NCBI GenBank assembly: GCA_030715135.1 | Contig: JAUYVH010000014.1 | Span: forward strand, 1 to 64,000 | DNA: 64,000 nt | From: Keguizhuia sedimenti | GTDB taxonomy: Bacteria; Pseudomonadota; Gammaproteobacteria; Burkholderiales; Burkholderiaceae_D | Reading direction: 5' to 3' | Shown: positions 8,915 to 18,593 of the stretch, in pieces | Numbering within the stretch: the stretch's first letter is position 1 | Layout of the letters: every line of letters begins with the position of its first letter | Program-made: the position numbers and the translations under genes | The notes under the pieces: generated by a model | What the model saw: the letters and a program-made list of their open reading frames with translations, nothing else | Database searches by the model: none | Told to the model about the DNA's origin: nothing

Positions 8915-10126
8915 ATGTCATTTGTTCGAATCAGTCGCCAGTTCCAGGTGCGTCGCCGACAGTTGTTGGGGCTTGTCGTCGCATCGGCATTGACACTGCC
9001 TGTCCATGCGCATGACAGGGAACCGGTATTGATTGGCATAGACGGCGAATTCGGAGTGACTGACAGTACGTCTGCACAGGCGATTGCGCTCGGCATCAAG
9101 GTTGCAATGACTGAAATCAATCGGTCGGGTGGCGTGCTGGACGGTCGGCAGCTGGAACTGGTAACCAGGGACCATCGCTCCATTCCCGCGCGCGGCATCC
9201 GCAATATCGAGGAATTTGCAGCCATGAAAAACATGGTGGCAGTCTTCGGCGGGCGTTACAGCCCGGTCGTCATCGAGGAATTGCCAAAGCTGAAAGAAAC
9301 CAAACTTTTGTTCCTCGCCCCCTGGTCTTCGGCCGACATTATCGTTGATAACGGAATGAAGCCTAATTATATTTTCCGTCTTTCATTGCGCGACAGCCTG
9401 GCGATGCCGAAAATGCTTCAGACTGCCGCGGAACGCAAACTCAGCAAGGTCGGTTTGCTCTTGACGAATACATCATGGGGGCGCAGTAATTTGAGCGCTG
9501 CGCAGAAATATGCCGACAAGACGGGCCGGCCGCAGATTGTAAAAACCGCTTGGTATAACTTTACCGAAAAGACCTTGTTACCCCAGTATAAGAGCTTGCT
9601 GAATGCCGGTGCACAGGCCATTGTTCTGGTGGCCAACGACGATGAAGCGGCGCTGCTGGTGTGCGAAATGGCAAGCCTGCCGGAAAATCAGCGTATCCCT
9701 ATTCTCAGCCACTGGGGTGTCACCGGCGGCGAGTTTGTAAAACAGGCCGGTCCTGCGCTGCAACAAGTCGATTTTTCGGTCATCCAGACTTTCAGTTTTT
9801 TCAATGCGGACAAGAAGGCGCTCGATCGTTTCATGAAGATTGCGAAAGAAGTGGCCGGCATTGAAAAAATCGACGATATCAAAGCGCCGGTGGGTGTGGC
9901 GCATGCATACGACCTGACCCATCTGCTTGCCCGCGCCATAAACATGGCAGGCTCGACCGAACGGCCTGCCGTGCGCGATGCGCTGGAAAAAATCCGCGAG
10001 CACAAAGGGCTGGTGAAACACTACGCTCCGCCTTTTACCCCGATGCGACATGAGGCCTTGAGCAGCAAGGAATTGTTGATGGCGCGCTATCGCGACGACG
10101 GCGTGCTGGTGCCGATAACGAAATAA
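8915..10126 (+). CDS. ABC-type substrate-binding protein (Leu/Ile/Val-binding fold)
   Basis: A 403-residue periplasmic binding protein of the branched-chain amino acid receptor family: VLIGIDGEFGVTDSTSAQAIALGIKVA, then NRSGGVLDGRQLELVTRDH, then VAVFGGRYSPVV. The signal peptide (VRRRQLLGLVVASALTLPVHA) has two or three arginines before the hydrophobic core and could be a Tat signal. The ATG at 8915 follows AGGAGACCTT; the ORF's earlier TTG is rejected. The hybrid histidine kinase starts 3 nt after the stop codon and no permease or ATPase genes follow, so this protein most likely serves as the ligand sensor of that kinase rather than in transport (inference). Confidence 0.85.
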   Translation: MSFVRISRQFQVRRRQLLGLVVASALTLPVHAHDREPVLIGIDGEFGVTDSTSAQAIALGIKVAMTEINRSGGVLDGRQLELVTRDHRSIPARGIRNIEEFAAMKNMVAVFGGRYSPVVIEELPKLKETKLLFLAPWSSADIIVDNGMKPNYIFRLSLRDSLAMPKMLQTAAERKLSKVGLLLTNTSWGRSNLSAAQKYADKTGRPQIVKTAWYNFTEKTLLPQYKSLLNAGAQAIVLVANDDEAALLVCEMASLPENQRIPILSHWGVTGGEFVKQAGPALQQVDFSVIQTFSFFNADKKALDRFMKIAKEVAGIEKIDDIKAPVGVAHAYDLTHLLARAINMAGSTERPAVRDALEKIREHKGLVKHYAPPFTPMRHEALSSKELLMARYRDDGVLVPITK

Positions 10127-10129
10127 AAG

Positions 10130-13000
10130 ATGCCCTTTCTTAAACCGCTCAAAGGTAGCCTGACGCGTCGCTTTGCCGTCGCGGCGGCAACACTGGCGAC
10201 CTTTGCATTAATGCTGATTACCCTGCCGTCACTATGGCTGGTGGAACGCCAGCAAGACTCGGCGGTACGCCTGCTGAATCAGAGAGAAGCTGAATTCCAC
10301 GCCACAACCGTCAGTCGGGTGCTCAACAGCGTCACGACACGGCTGACGGAAATGGCTAACAGCAGCATCCTGGCGACCGGACTGGTCGACAGTGCCGGCA
10401 GGGAAACTTACCTGACGCCTTTCCTGAACAGCGTGCAGCAGATCGGCGGCGTTCCGATCCAAATCCTGTTTACCGATTTTGAAGGCCAGATCATCTCCGG
10501 CAACGGTGTTGCGCAGTTCACCGATCCGCAATTGACCTGGGCGCGCGAACAACTACTGAACAGTAAACGAACATCAGCCATTTTTGTGGGCGATAAAGGC
10601 CCCGAGTTGCTCGGAGTCGAGCTGATCGGATATAACCGGACCCAGACTGCGGAAGGCGCCCTCTTCTACAAAGTGGCGCTCAATGATTTGCTGCCGGCAC
10701 CATCGGCCCGCTTCATTTGGGAGGCACAACAGCGTACTCCCGCTACCGAAACTATCCGGGTTGCAATCCAGGTGCCGCCCAGCTTCGAACATCTGGACCT
10801 GCATCTGGAGGAAGGCAAGCTGGCTTCCGCTTCCTATGACCTTCTGCCGCAATATGCCATCATCTTCGTGACCGCCCTGATTCTGGCCGGCCTGGTATTC
10901 ATACTCGGCTGGCGGCTTGCCATGGCACTGACACAGGATTTGCGGCGCCTTGAGCGCTTCGCCAGCGCCGTAGTCAGGCGCGGCTTCAGCAGCCAACGGG
11001 CGGAAGCGACCGGCAGCACCGAGGTAGCCGGCCTGGCGCGGTCGATCAATCATATGCTCGACCGCTTGCACGAGCAGCACACCTTGCTGCAGCACGAGAC
11101 ACAGAAATTTCACCAGCTGGCTAACACCATTCCTCAGCTTGCCTGGATGGCCAACCCGGATGGATGGATCCACTGGTTCAACACTCGCTGGTATGAATAT
11201 ACCGGCACGACCCCGGAACAAATGGAGGGATGGGGCTGGAAGCAGGTTCATCACCCGGCATTCTTGTCCGAGGTAATGCACAACTGGAATGATTCGATGG
11301 CCACGGGCAAGCCGTTTGACATGACGTTCCCGCTGCGCGCTGCGGACGGCAGCTATCACACCTTTTTTACTACTGCCGTACCCTTGCTTGACGCCTCCGG
11401 CAAGGTGATCCAATGGTTCGGCACCAACACCGACGTCACCCCCCTGGAAGAGGCGGAAAAGGCCCTGCGCGAAAGCCAGGCCCGCCTGAAGGAAGGCATG
11501 GTGGCAGCACGCATGGTGGTATGGGACTGGGAGCAAAATAGCAAGCTTGTCCGCCTGTCGGACAATGCGGAGTCGGTGCTCGGCTGTACCAGCGGCGACA
11601 TTTCGGAACTATGGAAATGCGTGCATCCGGACGACCTCCTGAAGCTGCATGTCGCCCGCAATGAAGCGATCGAGCACAAAGGCCGTTACCATCATCTGGT
11701 GCGCTTTACGCGACCCGACAACCATGAACTGCGCTGGCTTGAAATACGCGGAACGGTGCAGGCAAATGCAAGCGGAGAAGTGGAATCAATCCGCGGCGTA
11801 TTTCTGGATGTGACCGAACGCAAGCGTGCGGAAGAGGAACTGGTTGAGGCTGATCGCAGGAAAGATGAATTCCTGGCCATGCTGGCGCATGAACTGCGCA
11901 ATCCGCTGGCGCCGATCAGCGCAGCCGCGCAGCTGTTGAAAATTGCGCAGCACGATGAATCAACGGTCAATCGCACCAGCGATATCATTACGCGCCAGGT
12001 AGCGCACATGACCGAGCTGGTCGATGACTTGCTCGACGTATCGCGGGTAACGCGTGGACTGGTAAAGCTCGAATCCGAACCGGTATACATCAAGGATGTG
12101 ATCGACGAAGCCGTTGAACAGGTACAGCCCTTGATTCGATCGCGGGGCCATCGCCTAACGCTGGAGATGCCGGGCGAAATTGCCGTGGTCAACGGCGATT
12201 ACAAGCGCCTGATCCAGGTGCTCGCCAATCTGCTCAATAATGCGGCCAAATATACGCCGGAACATGGCGAATTGACCTTGCGCATGCAACTTCAGGCGCA
12301 ACAGGTCATTTTGAGCATCATGGACAACGGCATCGGCATCCCCCCAGAAATGCTGCCGCGCGTGTTCGAACTTTTTACCCAGGCCGAGAGGAGTTCGGAC
12401 CGTGCACAAGGAGGACTGGGGCTCGGGCTGGCATTGGTAAAAAGCCTGGTCGAACTGCATCGCGGCAAGGTAACCGCTGAGAGCAAGGGAATCGGACAAG
12501 GTGCGACATTTACCGTTTATCTTCCGCGCGTTGCGGCATCCGCCGATACAGTTTCGCCGCCGCCTGTCTTGCCCGTCGCGCAGCATGCGCAGAAACCGCT
12601 GCGGCTTCTGGTAGTTGACGATAACCAGGATGCTGCACAAACCCTTGCCCTGTTTCTGAACTCCGCAGGACACCGCGCGCATGTAGAACATACGCCGCAG
12701 GCCGCGCTCGAATATGTGACGCATGCGACCCCGGATGCATGCCTGCTCGATATTGGATTGCCCGGAATGGATGGCAATGAACTTGCTCGACGCCTGCGGG
12801 AACTGCCGGGTACGGCCCATGCGGTCCTGATTGCGATTACCGGCTATGGACGGGACTTTGACCGCGAAACTTCCATGCGAGCCGGCTTCGACTTTTATTT
12901 CGTCAAACCGATCGATACACAAAAACTTGAATCATTGCTTTCCGAACTGAGCTACTCCCTGCAGCAGGAAGAAAGCAGTCGCCATCCAACGCAAGCCTGA
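10130..13000 (+). CDS. hybrid sensor histidine kinase/response regulator
   Basis: A 956-residue inner-membrane kinase. Order: TM helix (about 15-35), periplasmic region (about 36-235), TM helix (about 238-262, ending LGWRLAMAL), HAMP-like linker, PAS (about 320-440), PAS with PAC (about 450-570), HisKA with H in MLAHELRNPL (about 587), HATPase with NLLNNAAKYTPEHG, DNGIGIPPEM and GGLGLGLALVK, and a C-terminal receiver with phosphoacceptor D in CLLDIGLPGMDG (about 874) and K in FVKPID. It is translationally linked to the preceding binding-protein gene (3-nt gap). The receiver has no output domain, so the phosphate is probably relayed to another protein or the receiver tunes the kinase. The partner is unknown; the SpoIIAA-receiver protein at 13551 is the nearest candidate. 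Confidence 0.9.
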   Translation: MPFLKPLKGSLTRRFAVAAATLATFALMLITLPSLWLVERQQDSAVRLLNQREAEFHATTVSRVLNSVTTRLTEMANSSILATGLVDSAGRETYLTPFLNSVQQIGGVPIQILFTDFEGQIISGNGVAQFTDPQLTWAREQLLNSKRTSAIFVGDKGPELLGVELIGYNRTQTAEGALFYKVALNDLLPAPSARFIWEAQQRTPATETIRVAIQVPPSFEHLDLHLEEGKLASASYDLLPQYAIIFVTALILAGLVFILGWRLAMALTQDLRRLERFASAVVRRGFSSQRAEATGSTEVAGLARSINHMLDRLHEQHTLLQHETQKFHQLANTIPQLAWMANPDGWIHWFNTRWYEYTGTTPEQMEGWGWKQVHHPAFLSEVMHNWNDSMATGKPFDMTFPLRAADGSYHTFFTTAVPLLDASGKVIQWFGTNTDVTPLEEAEKALRESQARLKEGMVAARMVVWDWEQNSKLVRLSDNAESVLGCTSGDISELWKCVHPDDLLKLHVARNEAIEHKGRYHHLVRFTRPDNHELRWLEIRGTVQANASGEVESIRGVFLDVTERKRAEEELVEADRRKDEFLAMLAHELRNPLAPISAAAQLLKIAQHDESTVNRTSDIITRQVAHMTELVDDLLDVSRVTRGLVKLESEPVYIKDVIDEAVEQVQPLIRSRGHRLTLEMPGEIAVVNGDYKRLIQVLANLLNNAAKYTPEHGELTLRMQLQAQQVILSIMDNGIGIPPEMLPRVFELFTQAERSSDRAQGGLGLGLALVKSLVELHRGKVTAESKGIGQGATFTVYLPRVAASADTVSPPPVLPVAQHAQKPLRLLVVDDNQDAAQTLALFLNSAGHRAHVEHTPQAALEYVTHATPDACLLDIGLPGMDGNELARRLRELPGTAHAVLIAITGYGRDFDRETSMRAGFDFYFVKPIDTQKLESLLSELSYSLQQEESSRHPTQA

Positions 13001-13550
13001 TCTCTTGCCAGAGTCGCCGACTGCACTGACTGCAATAATTGAAATATCTGCACATTAATGACGTTCTCCATGGCTTTTTCAGGATCATCCATACAAGACT
13101 TGGTGCACAGGCGTGATCGCATATTCCGGCGGGACCTGGCTTCCATGCCTGAATAAGAGATCTGCGTCACATTTCCTTACATCATCATTGCGGCATAACG
13201 ACAGGAGGGCTAAGTTATAATGCTTGGCGTTCTGCGTGAACTGATTCAAGCTTGGTCTGCCTGCATTCTGAATGTTAAGAAAATGGCCACGCCACTCGGC
13301 CTCGTCAGGCGGCCGCTTGGAGCCCAACACGGCTGATCCCGCAGAACATTACTGCATCGTTTGCATTTTGGCTGAAGCCGATATGCGCGGAACGATGGCC
13401 GGGTTCTTTCCCTGATTATGCCGCCGCTTGCGACAGGATTGATTTTTCTGATCTGACAAGCAAAGCCGCCGAAGCAGTATTCGAACGATGTCGCCGCCGA
13501 ATAATCTTACCGGTGCAGAAGCCTTAACTTTTCAACATTCGCTCTTCGTT
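13001..13550. other. intergenic region, no gene recognised
   Basis: About 550 bases between the hybrid kinase and the next rightward gene. If the latter's alternative start at 13488 is used the gap shrinks to 487. I see no terminator with a T-tract, no RNA gene and no convincing small ORF. Confidence 0.35.
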
Positions 13551-14363
13551 ATGCCTTTAATTGCATTATTCGCGGAAAACTTTATCGAAATTTCCTTTGA
13601 TTCCAGGGCGGAGGTGTTGTACGCCAATTGGAAAGGCTATCAATCAGTCGCTTCGATTCGCACCGGCTGTGAAGCGATGCTTAAATTTTTAAGCGAGAAA
13701 AAACTGCGCAAAGTCTTAAATGACAATACCAATGTATTAGGCATCTGGCGCAGCGCGGCGGAATGGATGGCGACGGACTGGTTTCCACGCATGAAGGACG
13801 CCGGCATGGAGTCCTTTGCCTGGGTCTACAGTTCCAGCAGGTTGTCGCAAATTTCTACCGATGACACACTGACAATGATGGACGCGGGTAAGTACGGCAT
13901 TAAATTGTTTTACGATAAAGCGGAAGCGCAAGCCTGGCTGGATAGCGCAGCGCCATCCGCCACGCCTGCCGAAACCGGCAAGCCGCGCGTGTTGGTCATC
14001 GAAGACAACCGCGATTTTTCAATCCTGTTCAGCGACATGCTCAAGATCATGGGATGCGAAACGGAAGTGACCTATACGGCGGAATCTGGCCTGAACTACG
14101 CGAAAAGCGCCAAGCCGGACATGATCTTTTGCGACCTGAGCCTGCCGGGAAACATGGACGGATTTGCATTTGCGGAAGCGGTCCGTTCAGTGCCGGAACT
14201 GCAATATGTTCCACTGATCGCCGTTTCCGGCCGCACCGCCCCCGAAGACCAGGAACGTGCGTTTGCAGCCGGTTTCCATCGTGTCTTTCCGAAGCCGGTG
14301 AAATTCGGTCATGTGTCCAAGGCCCTGGAAGAATTTTCGCAAGGCCGCTTTTTCCAGCCGTAG
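13551..14363 (+). CDS. response regulator with N-terminal SpoIIAA/STAS-like domain
   Basis: A 270-residue protein in two parts. Residues about 5-130 resemble the orphan SpoIIAA-like domain (FIEISFDSRAEVLYANWKGY, then KVLNDNT, AAEWMATDWFPRM and FAWVYSS). Residues about 145-268 are a CheY-like receiver with acidic pair ED in VLVIEDNRDF, phosphoacceptor D in MIFCDLSLPG, S in AVSGR and K in FPKPVK. No DNA-binding or enzymatic output is present, so the N-terminal domain is the probable output or input. The ATG at 13551 is chosen at the domain edge; the ORF also has an ATG at 13488, and neither has a clear Shine-Dalgarno. It may pair with the hybrid kinase upstream. Confidence 0.8.
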   Translation: MPLIALFAENFIEISFDSRAEVLYANWKGYQSVASIRTGCEAMLKFLSEKKLRKVLNDNTNVLGIWRSAAEWMATDWFPRMKDAGMESFAWVYSSSRLSQISTDDTLTMMDAGKYGIKLFYDKAEAQAWLDSAAPSATPAETGKPRVLVIEDNRDFSILFSDMLKIMGCETEVTYTAESGLNYAKSAKPDMIFCDLSLPGNMDGFAFAEAVRSVPELQYVPLIAVSGRTAPEDQERAFAAGFHRVFPKPVKFGHVSKALEEFSQGRFFQP

Positions 14364-14537
14364 CGCGAAGCGAACACCGATATCGCCCAGGCGTTGCGGA
14401 ACCCCGCTTGCGGTCAGATAACCAGGCAATTCATAGACCGGTTCAAACAATACCTTTTTAAAAAGCCTGATTATTGCCGCTTGCTGCGCTTGATTCGGAT
14501 CAATACGGTGCTTTTGAAAGCCGGTTGAATCAATGCT

Positions 14538-14894
14538 ATGAGACTACTCATCATTTTTTTAAGTTTGCTGGCGACCAGCAGCAGCACATGGACGCAGACA
14601 ATCATCCAGGCTTGCAAGGATGCGAGCGGCGCAATTTACTACGAAAATTCCCGCACGCCGAAGAAGCACTGCAAAACGCTGGAAGACGAATCCCTTTCAA
14701 TCATCCCGTCCACTCCGCGCAAACAAAAATTGCCTATTTCGATCGGAATGTCACAGGACCAGGTGCGCAATAACTGGGGCAAACCGGCTCGCATTACCAA
14801 ATTTGAAACTCGGTCTGGATTGACTGAACAGTGGGAATACGGAACAAGCACGCTTACTTTTTCCAATGGTCTTCTCGAAGTCATCCAAAAATAA
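14538..14894 (+). CDS. exported DUF4124-like protein with SmpA/DUF2845-like C-terminus
   Basis: A 118-residue protein with a signal peptide (MRLLIIFLSLLATSSSTWTQ). The N-terminal part of the mature chain (IIQACKDASGAIYYENSRTP, then KKHC) has the DUF4124 pattern with two cysteines that may form a disulfide. The C-terminal part (ISIGMSQDQVRNNWGKP, then EQWEYG and LTFSNGLLEVIQ) resembles the small beta-fold repeat of SmpA/BamE and DUF2845 proteins. Likely periplasmic; function unknown. The ATG has no strong ribosome site. It stands alone, 175 bases after the receiver gene. Confidence 0.65.
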   Translation: MRLLIIFLSLLATSSSTWTQTIIQACKDASGAIYYENSRTPKKHCKTLEDESLSIIPSTPRKQKLPISIGMSQDQVRNNWGKPARITKFETRSGLTEQWEYGTSTLTFSNGLLEVIQK

Positions 14895-15103
14895 GAAGCG
14901 GGTAGCATTGAATCCAGCACTCGTTCAAGCAAGAAATAAAAATTTCTTTAATGGAACAAATTGCTTTTAGGCATGTCTGAAGTTGCGATATTCATGAATC
15001 CAACGATAGGTGTAGCTTGCCGGGAGCACAGAAGTCGTTTGAGTATGAATGCGTTGCCGTGTTGATGGAATATGCGTTTGCATGATTTACAAGGGGGATG
15101 AAA

Positions 15104-15289
15104 ATGCAGTGGTATTACAGATGGAAACTGAAAAGGATTCAAAAGAAGATAAATGAATTGAAGGAGCAATCCAGCTATCGCCTGGTTGAGGACTATACTG
15201 CCAACTCGCAGTTACGGATTCTTAACCGGCTGGAAGCACATCTCCAGTCGCGTGTGACGCCTTCTTCCGCGCCGTCTGTCCAGCATTAA
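15104..15289 (+). CDS. small basic coiled-coil-like hypothetical protein
   Basis: A 61-residue protein rich in Lys, Arg, Glu and Gln (MQWYYRWKLKRIQKKINELK...), probably helical over residues 5-50. The ATG at 15104 is used because a GGGGG run lies 6 nt upstream; the ATG at 15098 is too close to it. It is followed by a good intrinsic terminator at 15346-15372, which supports it being a real transcription unit. No function recognised. Confidence 0.55.
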   Translation: MQWYYRWKLKRIQKKINELKEQSSYRLVEDYTANSQLRILNRLEAHLQSRVTPSSAPSVQH

Positions 15290-15345
15290 CAATGCTTGGC
15301 CCGATTGAAAAAAAAAAATTAAAATAACAGCATTACTTAAAGTAA

Positions 15346-15372
15346 ACGGCCGATATCCGGCCGTTTTATTTG
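15346..15372 (+). terminator. Rho-independent terminator
   Basis: ACGGCCG (15346-15352), 5-nt loop, CGGCCGT (15358-15364), followed by TTTATTTG. Ends the 61-residue protein gene upstream. Confidence 0.75.
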
Positions 15373-15777
15373 TTCGTTTTGCCGTTTCATTTCCTTTCTC
15401 CCGTCCCGTCGGCCGCTATTATTCCTAGCGCAGTTATTTTTAATGCAAGCACCTCCTTGGTCGTTGCAAATAAATACACCATATTCATGGGATGTATTTA
15501 TTAACTGCAATTCCTTATCCTCTCAGCCTTGAGATTCCCTTGCATTACGACAATGCGTGGAAACTGACGCCGAGACCCATTTTCAAAGAACGCATGGATT
15601 CTCAGGCAGCTTGAACGCTGGCGGCTTGCTTCTTTGAGTCTCCGCACGAGACGATCTATCTTCCGCGCCTGACAGGTTGAAGCTGCATTTGCATAGTCTT
15701 TTTGCCAGGCTACTTGAATCGCTCGACACGGTAACGGCAAACCCACAACGGATGTGAAATAGCGACTAGCTTCGAGC
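15373..15777. other. intergenic region with an AT-rich dyad
   Basis: About 405 bases before the GGDEF/EAL gene. It holds an interrupted dyad, AATAAATAC (15469-15477) and GTATTTATT (15494-15502), bracketed by TTGCA and TGCAA, which could be an operator. A leftward 92-codon frame at 15501-15779 begins head-to-head with the GGDEF/EAL gene and is not convincing as a gene. Confidence 0.35.
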
Positions 15778-18516
15778 ATGAACAGGCAGCTACATTTCAG
15801 TTTGCGGAACTTTGGAAAAGACCATCGTCTTTTCTATGGTGCCGCCCTACCGCCTTTCATCTGCCTCAGTCTTGCTGCGCTTATATGGACCGTCATGAAT
15901 TCAAGATTGGAGCAGGAGCACGCGCGTGCCGAGCACGGCATACAGAACAATGCCGCGTTTTACGCCTCTGCTTATGCAGCACAGGTTACGCGTATGGTCA
16001 CCCAGATCGATCAGCTTACTCTGAATCTGAAGTTTTATTCCGAGCAGGCAAAGACGACGCCCGATCTGGAGGCGCAGCAGAGAGCCGGACTATTCCCCAC
16101 ATCGTCGATGTTGTATGCATCGATTATTGACCGCAACGGTTTCCGCCTTTCCAGCACCTTGCCGAACAGGGCAAATCGCGTAAGCATTGCCAACCGAGAG
16201 TTCTTCCAGGCTCATTTGCGGGATTCCTCGATAGGCTTGCTTATAAGTCCGCCTTTAAGAGGCCTTAATTCCGGAAAACTGCTCTTGCGGTTTACCCGTC
16301 GCCTCAATACGCCATCAAGCGAATTCAACGGTCTGGCGATTGTTTCGGTAGAGCCGGCATATTTCGCGCCCCTTCTGAGTGACGCCAATTTAGGCGAACG
16401 CGGCAGCCTGTCGCTGATGCGCAGCGACGGACCGGTACTGATCGAGAAGAATGGAACCAAGTCCTCGCAATTGGGAAAGAGCATTACATATCCCCCGATG
16501 CTGCAAACCGAAAGAGGCGTAACCGAAATTGCAGAAAGCGATGATCCGGACGCGACTATGCAAGTCGTCGCCTGGGAAAAAGTACCGGATTACCCATTGT
16601 TTGCAATCGCCCGTTTGTCCAAAGATGAAATGATGACGGCATACCGGGCGCTCGCAGCCGAATATCGCCGCCTGGCAGGCATTGGCACCTTGTTTCTTAT
16701 GCTTGCGGCGTGCGCCGGCTCGGTTTTCTCGATCCGGCTAAACCAGCGCAAGAAGCAGGCCGCCGAGATAAAGAATACTTATTTGCTGGCCACCGAGGGC
16801 GCGCGGGAAGGTTTTTATATGCTGCGTGCAATCTATGGACGAAAGCGGGAAATTCTTGATTTTGTAATAGAAGACTGCAATCAGCGCGGCGCGGCATTTT
16901 ATGGCCTGAACAAGCAAGAGCTGATCGGGAAAAGGCTGTCCAGTTTCACTGAAGTCTGTGCCCAGCAAACCATGGAAACCTTCATCCATGCGATGCAAAC
17001 GGGGTTTCATGAAGATGAATTCAATCTGTCCGCGCGAAATCCATTGCACGTGACCTGGATGCAGCGCAGGATTGTGCGGTCCGGAAGCGGGCTTGCCGTC
17101 ACCTTGCGTGACATCTCGGACCTGAAAGCGCATGAAGCGCTATTGTCACGTCTTGCCCATGCCGATCCGCTGACCGGGCTGCCCAACCGGCATTGGCTGA
17201 TGCAGTATTTGCCGCTTGCCATCGAGCGGGCCGCCAAGCAAGAGGCAATGCTTGCCTTGCTGTTTATCGATCTGGACAACTTCAAGAGCATTAATGATAG
17301 CTCCGGCCACGCCGCAGGCGACGAAGTATTGAAAATTGCGGCGGCACGCCTCCAATCGGCAGTCAGAGAAGAAGACCATGTGATCAGGCTGGGCGGGGAT
17401 GAATTCACCATCATCCTTGAGCACACTGAAGGCCACGCCCAGGTCGTGCCGCTTGCCGAGCGCATCGTGCATGCCCTGAATGAGCCGTTTACGCTGCGCG
17501 GAATTCAGCATTATTCGGTGCGCGGCTCGGTTGGGATCAGTCTGTATCCGCAGGACGGAACCAGCAGTGAAACCTTGCTTCAGCATGCCGACACCGCGAT
17601 GTATGCGGCAAAAGCAAACGGCAAGGGACACTACCGGTTTTACCAGCCGTCTCTGTCCGAAAGGCTGATGACGCTGATGAAGGCAAGACAGGAACTCAAT
17701 AGCGCAATCGAACTGGGCGAGTTCGTCTTGTACTATCAGCCGCGTATCAACGCATTTTCCGGCGAATTATGCGGCCTGGAAGCGCTCGTGCGCTGGAACC
17801 ATCCGGAACGGGGGCTGGTCGGTCCGCTGGAGTTCATTCGCCTCGCGGAAGACAACCGGCTGCTTCCACAGCTTGGCGAGCTCATTATCCATAGCGTGTT
17901 TTCCAATGTCGAGCATTGGCTAATCCAGGGGCTGCATATCGTTCCGGTGTCGATCAATGTTTCACCCTGCCAGCTCAGCCATGGAGATTTGGCGCATCTG
18001 CTCGGGGCTTGCCTGCATAAATATGCAGTCGATCCCCAATACATCGGAATCGAAATCAGCGAATCCTGCACCACTGCGGAAGCCGGCAATACGCACGATG
18101 AATTGTCAGCCATCGACCGGCTTGGCATCCGCCTGATGGTTGACAACTTCGGCTCCGGCCATTCGTCGATGTTGCAGCTGCATGCGCTCAATATCGCCGC
18201 ACTTAAAATCGACAAAACCGTGACGTCGCAGCTATGCCGGGACAAGAACGGCGATGCCTATTGCATGGCAATCCTTTCCATGGCCCATGTGCTGGGCATG
18301 CATGTGATCGCTGAGGGTGTCGAAACAATCGAGCAACTGCAAACCTTGCAGGAATTATCCTGCAATGAAGTACAGGGATTCGCCATTTCTCCGCCTGTGC
18401 CTGCCGACGAAGTCCCCCTTCTGTTGCGCAGACGTTTCCTGTTGCCTGCCGCCGCAGGCTCATTCCAGAAACCTGAACCGGCCTCGCAGGAACACACGGG
18501 TTTCGACTGCGCATAA
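15778..18516 (+). CDS. GGDEF/EAL protein with Cache-like sensor and PAS domain; altered EAL site
   Basis: A 912-residue membrane c-di-GMP protein. TM helix at about 20-42, periplasmic Cache-like region (about 45-300), second TM (about 303-322), PAS (about 330-450), GGDEF (about 455-620) with intact RLGGDEF and an RxxD inhibitory site (REED) five residues before it, then EAL (about 635-885). EAL retains GLEALVRW, SINVSP, EISES, LKIDKT, AEGVET and VQGFA, but the usual DDFGTG is DNFGSG, with N790 replacing the second metal-binding Asp. Synthesis of c-di-GMP is therefore likely, while hydrolysis may be lost or reduced. Start ATG at 15778; no strong Shine-Dalgarno. Confidence 0.88.
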   Translation: MNRQLHFSLRNFGKDHRLFYGAALPPFICLSLAALIWTVMNSRLEQEHARAEHGIQNNAAFYASAYAAQVTRMVTQIDQLTLNLKFYSEQAKTTPDLEAQQRAGLFPTSSMLYASIIDRNGFRLSSTLPNRANRVSIANREFFQAHLRDSSIGLLISPPLRGLNSGKLLLRFTRRLNTPSSEFNGLAIVSVEPAYFAPLLSDANLGERGSLSLMRSDGPVLIEKNGTKSSQLGKSITYPPMLQTERGVTEIAESDDPDATMQVVAWEKVPDYPLFAIARLSKDEMMTAYRALAAEYRRLAGIGTLFLMLAACAGSVFSIRLNQRKKQAAEIKNTYLLATEGAREGFYMLRAIYGRKREILDFVIEDCNQRGAAFYGLNKQELIGKRLSSFTEVCAQQTMETFIHAMQTGFHEDEFNLSARNPLHVTWMQRRIVRSGSGLAVTLRDISDLKAHEALLSRLAHADPLTGLPNRHWLMQYLPLAIERAAKQEAMLALLFIDLDNFKSINDSSGHAAGDEVLKIAAARLQSAVREEDHVIRLGGDEFTIILEHTEGHAQVVPLAERIVHALNEPFTLRGIQHYSVRGSVGISLYPQDGTSSETLLQHADTAMYAAKANGKGHYRFYQPSLSERLMTLMKARQELNSAIELGEFVLYYQPRINAFSGELCGLEALVRWNHPERGLVGPLEFIRLAEDNRLLPQLGELIIHSVFSNVEHWLIQGLHIVPVSINVSPCQLSHGDLAHLLGACLHKYAVDPQYIGIEISESCTTAEAGNTHDELSAIDRLGIRLMVDNFGSGHSSMLQLHALNIAALKIDKTVTSQLCRDKNGDAYCMAILSMAHVLGMHVIAEGVETIEQLQTLQELSCNEVQGFAISPPVPADEVPLLLRRRFLLPAAAGSFQKPEPASQEHTGFDCA

Positions 18517-18593
18517 GCGATTCTTGCAGGATGGCTGCTCAAGCAGGCATGCCGATGCGACGTGCAGATATCTGCATCCGGTTTAAGCACCTT

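Noticed and set aside
8921-8932. GTTCGAATC, resembling a tRNA T-loop
   Set aside because: Lies inside the coding start of the binding-protein gene; no acceptor, D or anticodon stem fits around it.
15501-15779. 92-codon leftward frame facing the GGDEF/EAL gene
   Set aside because: Its start overlaps the divergent gene's start, it has no ribosome site and no recognisable protein pattern.
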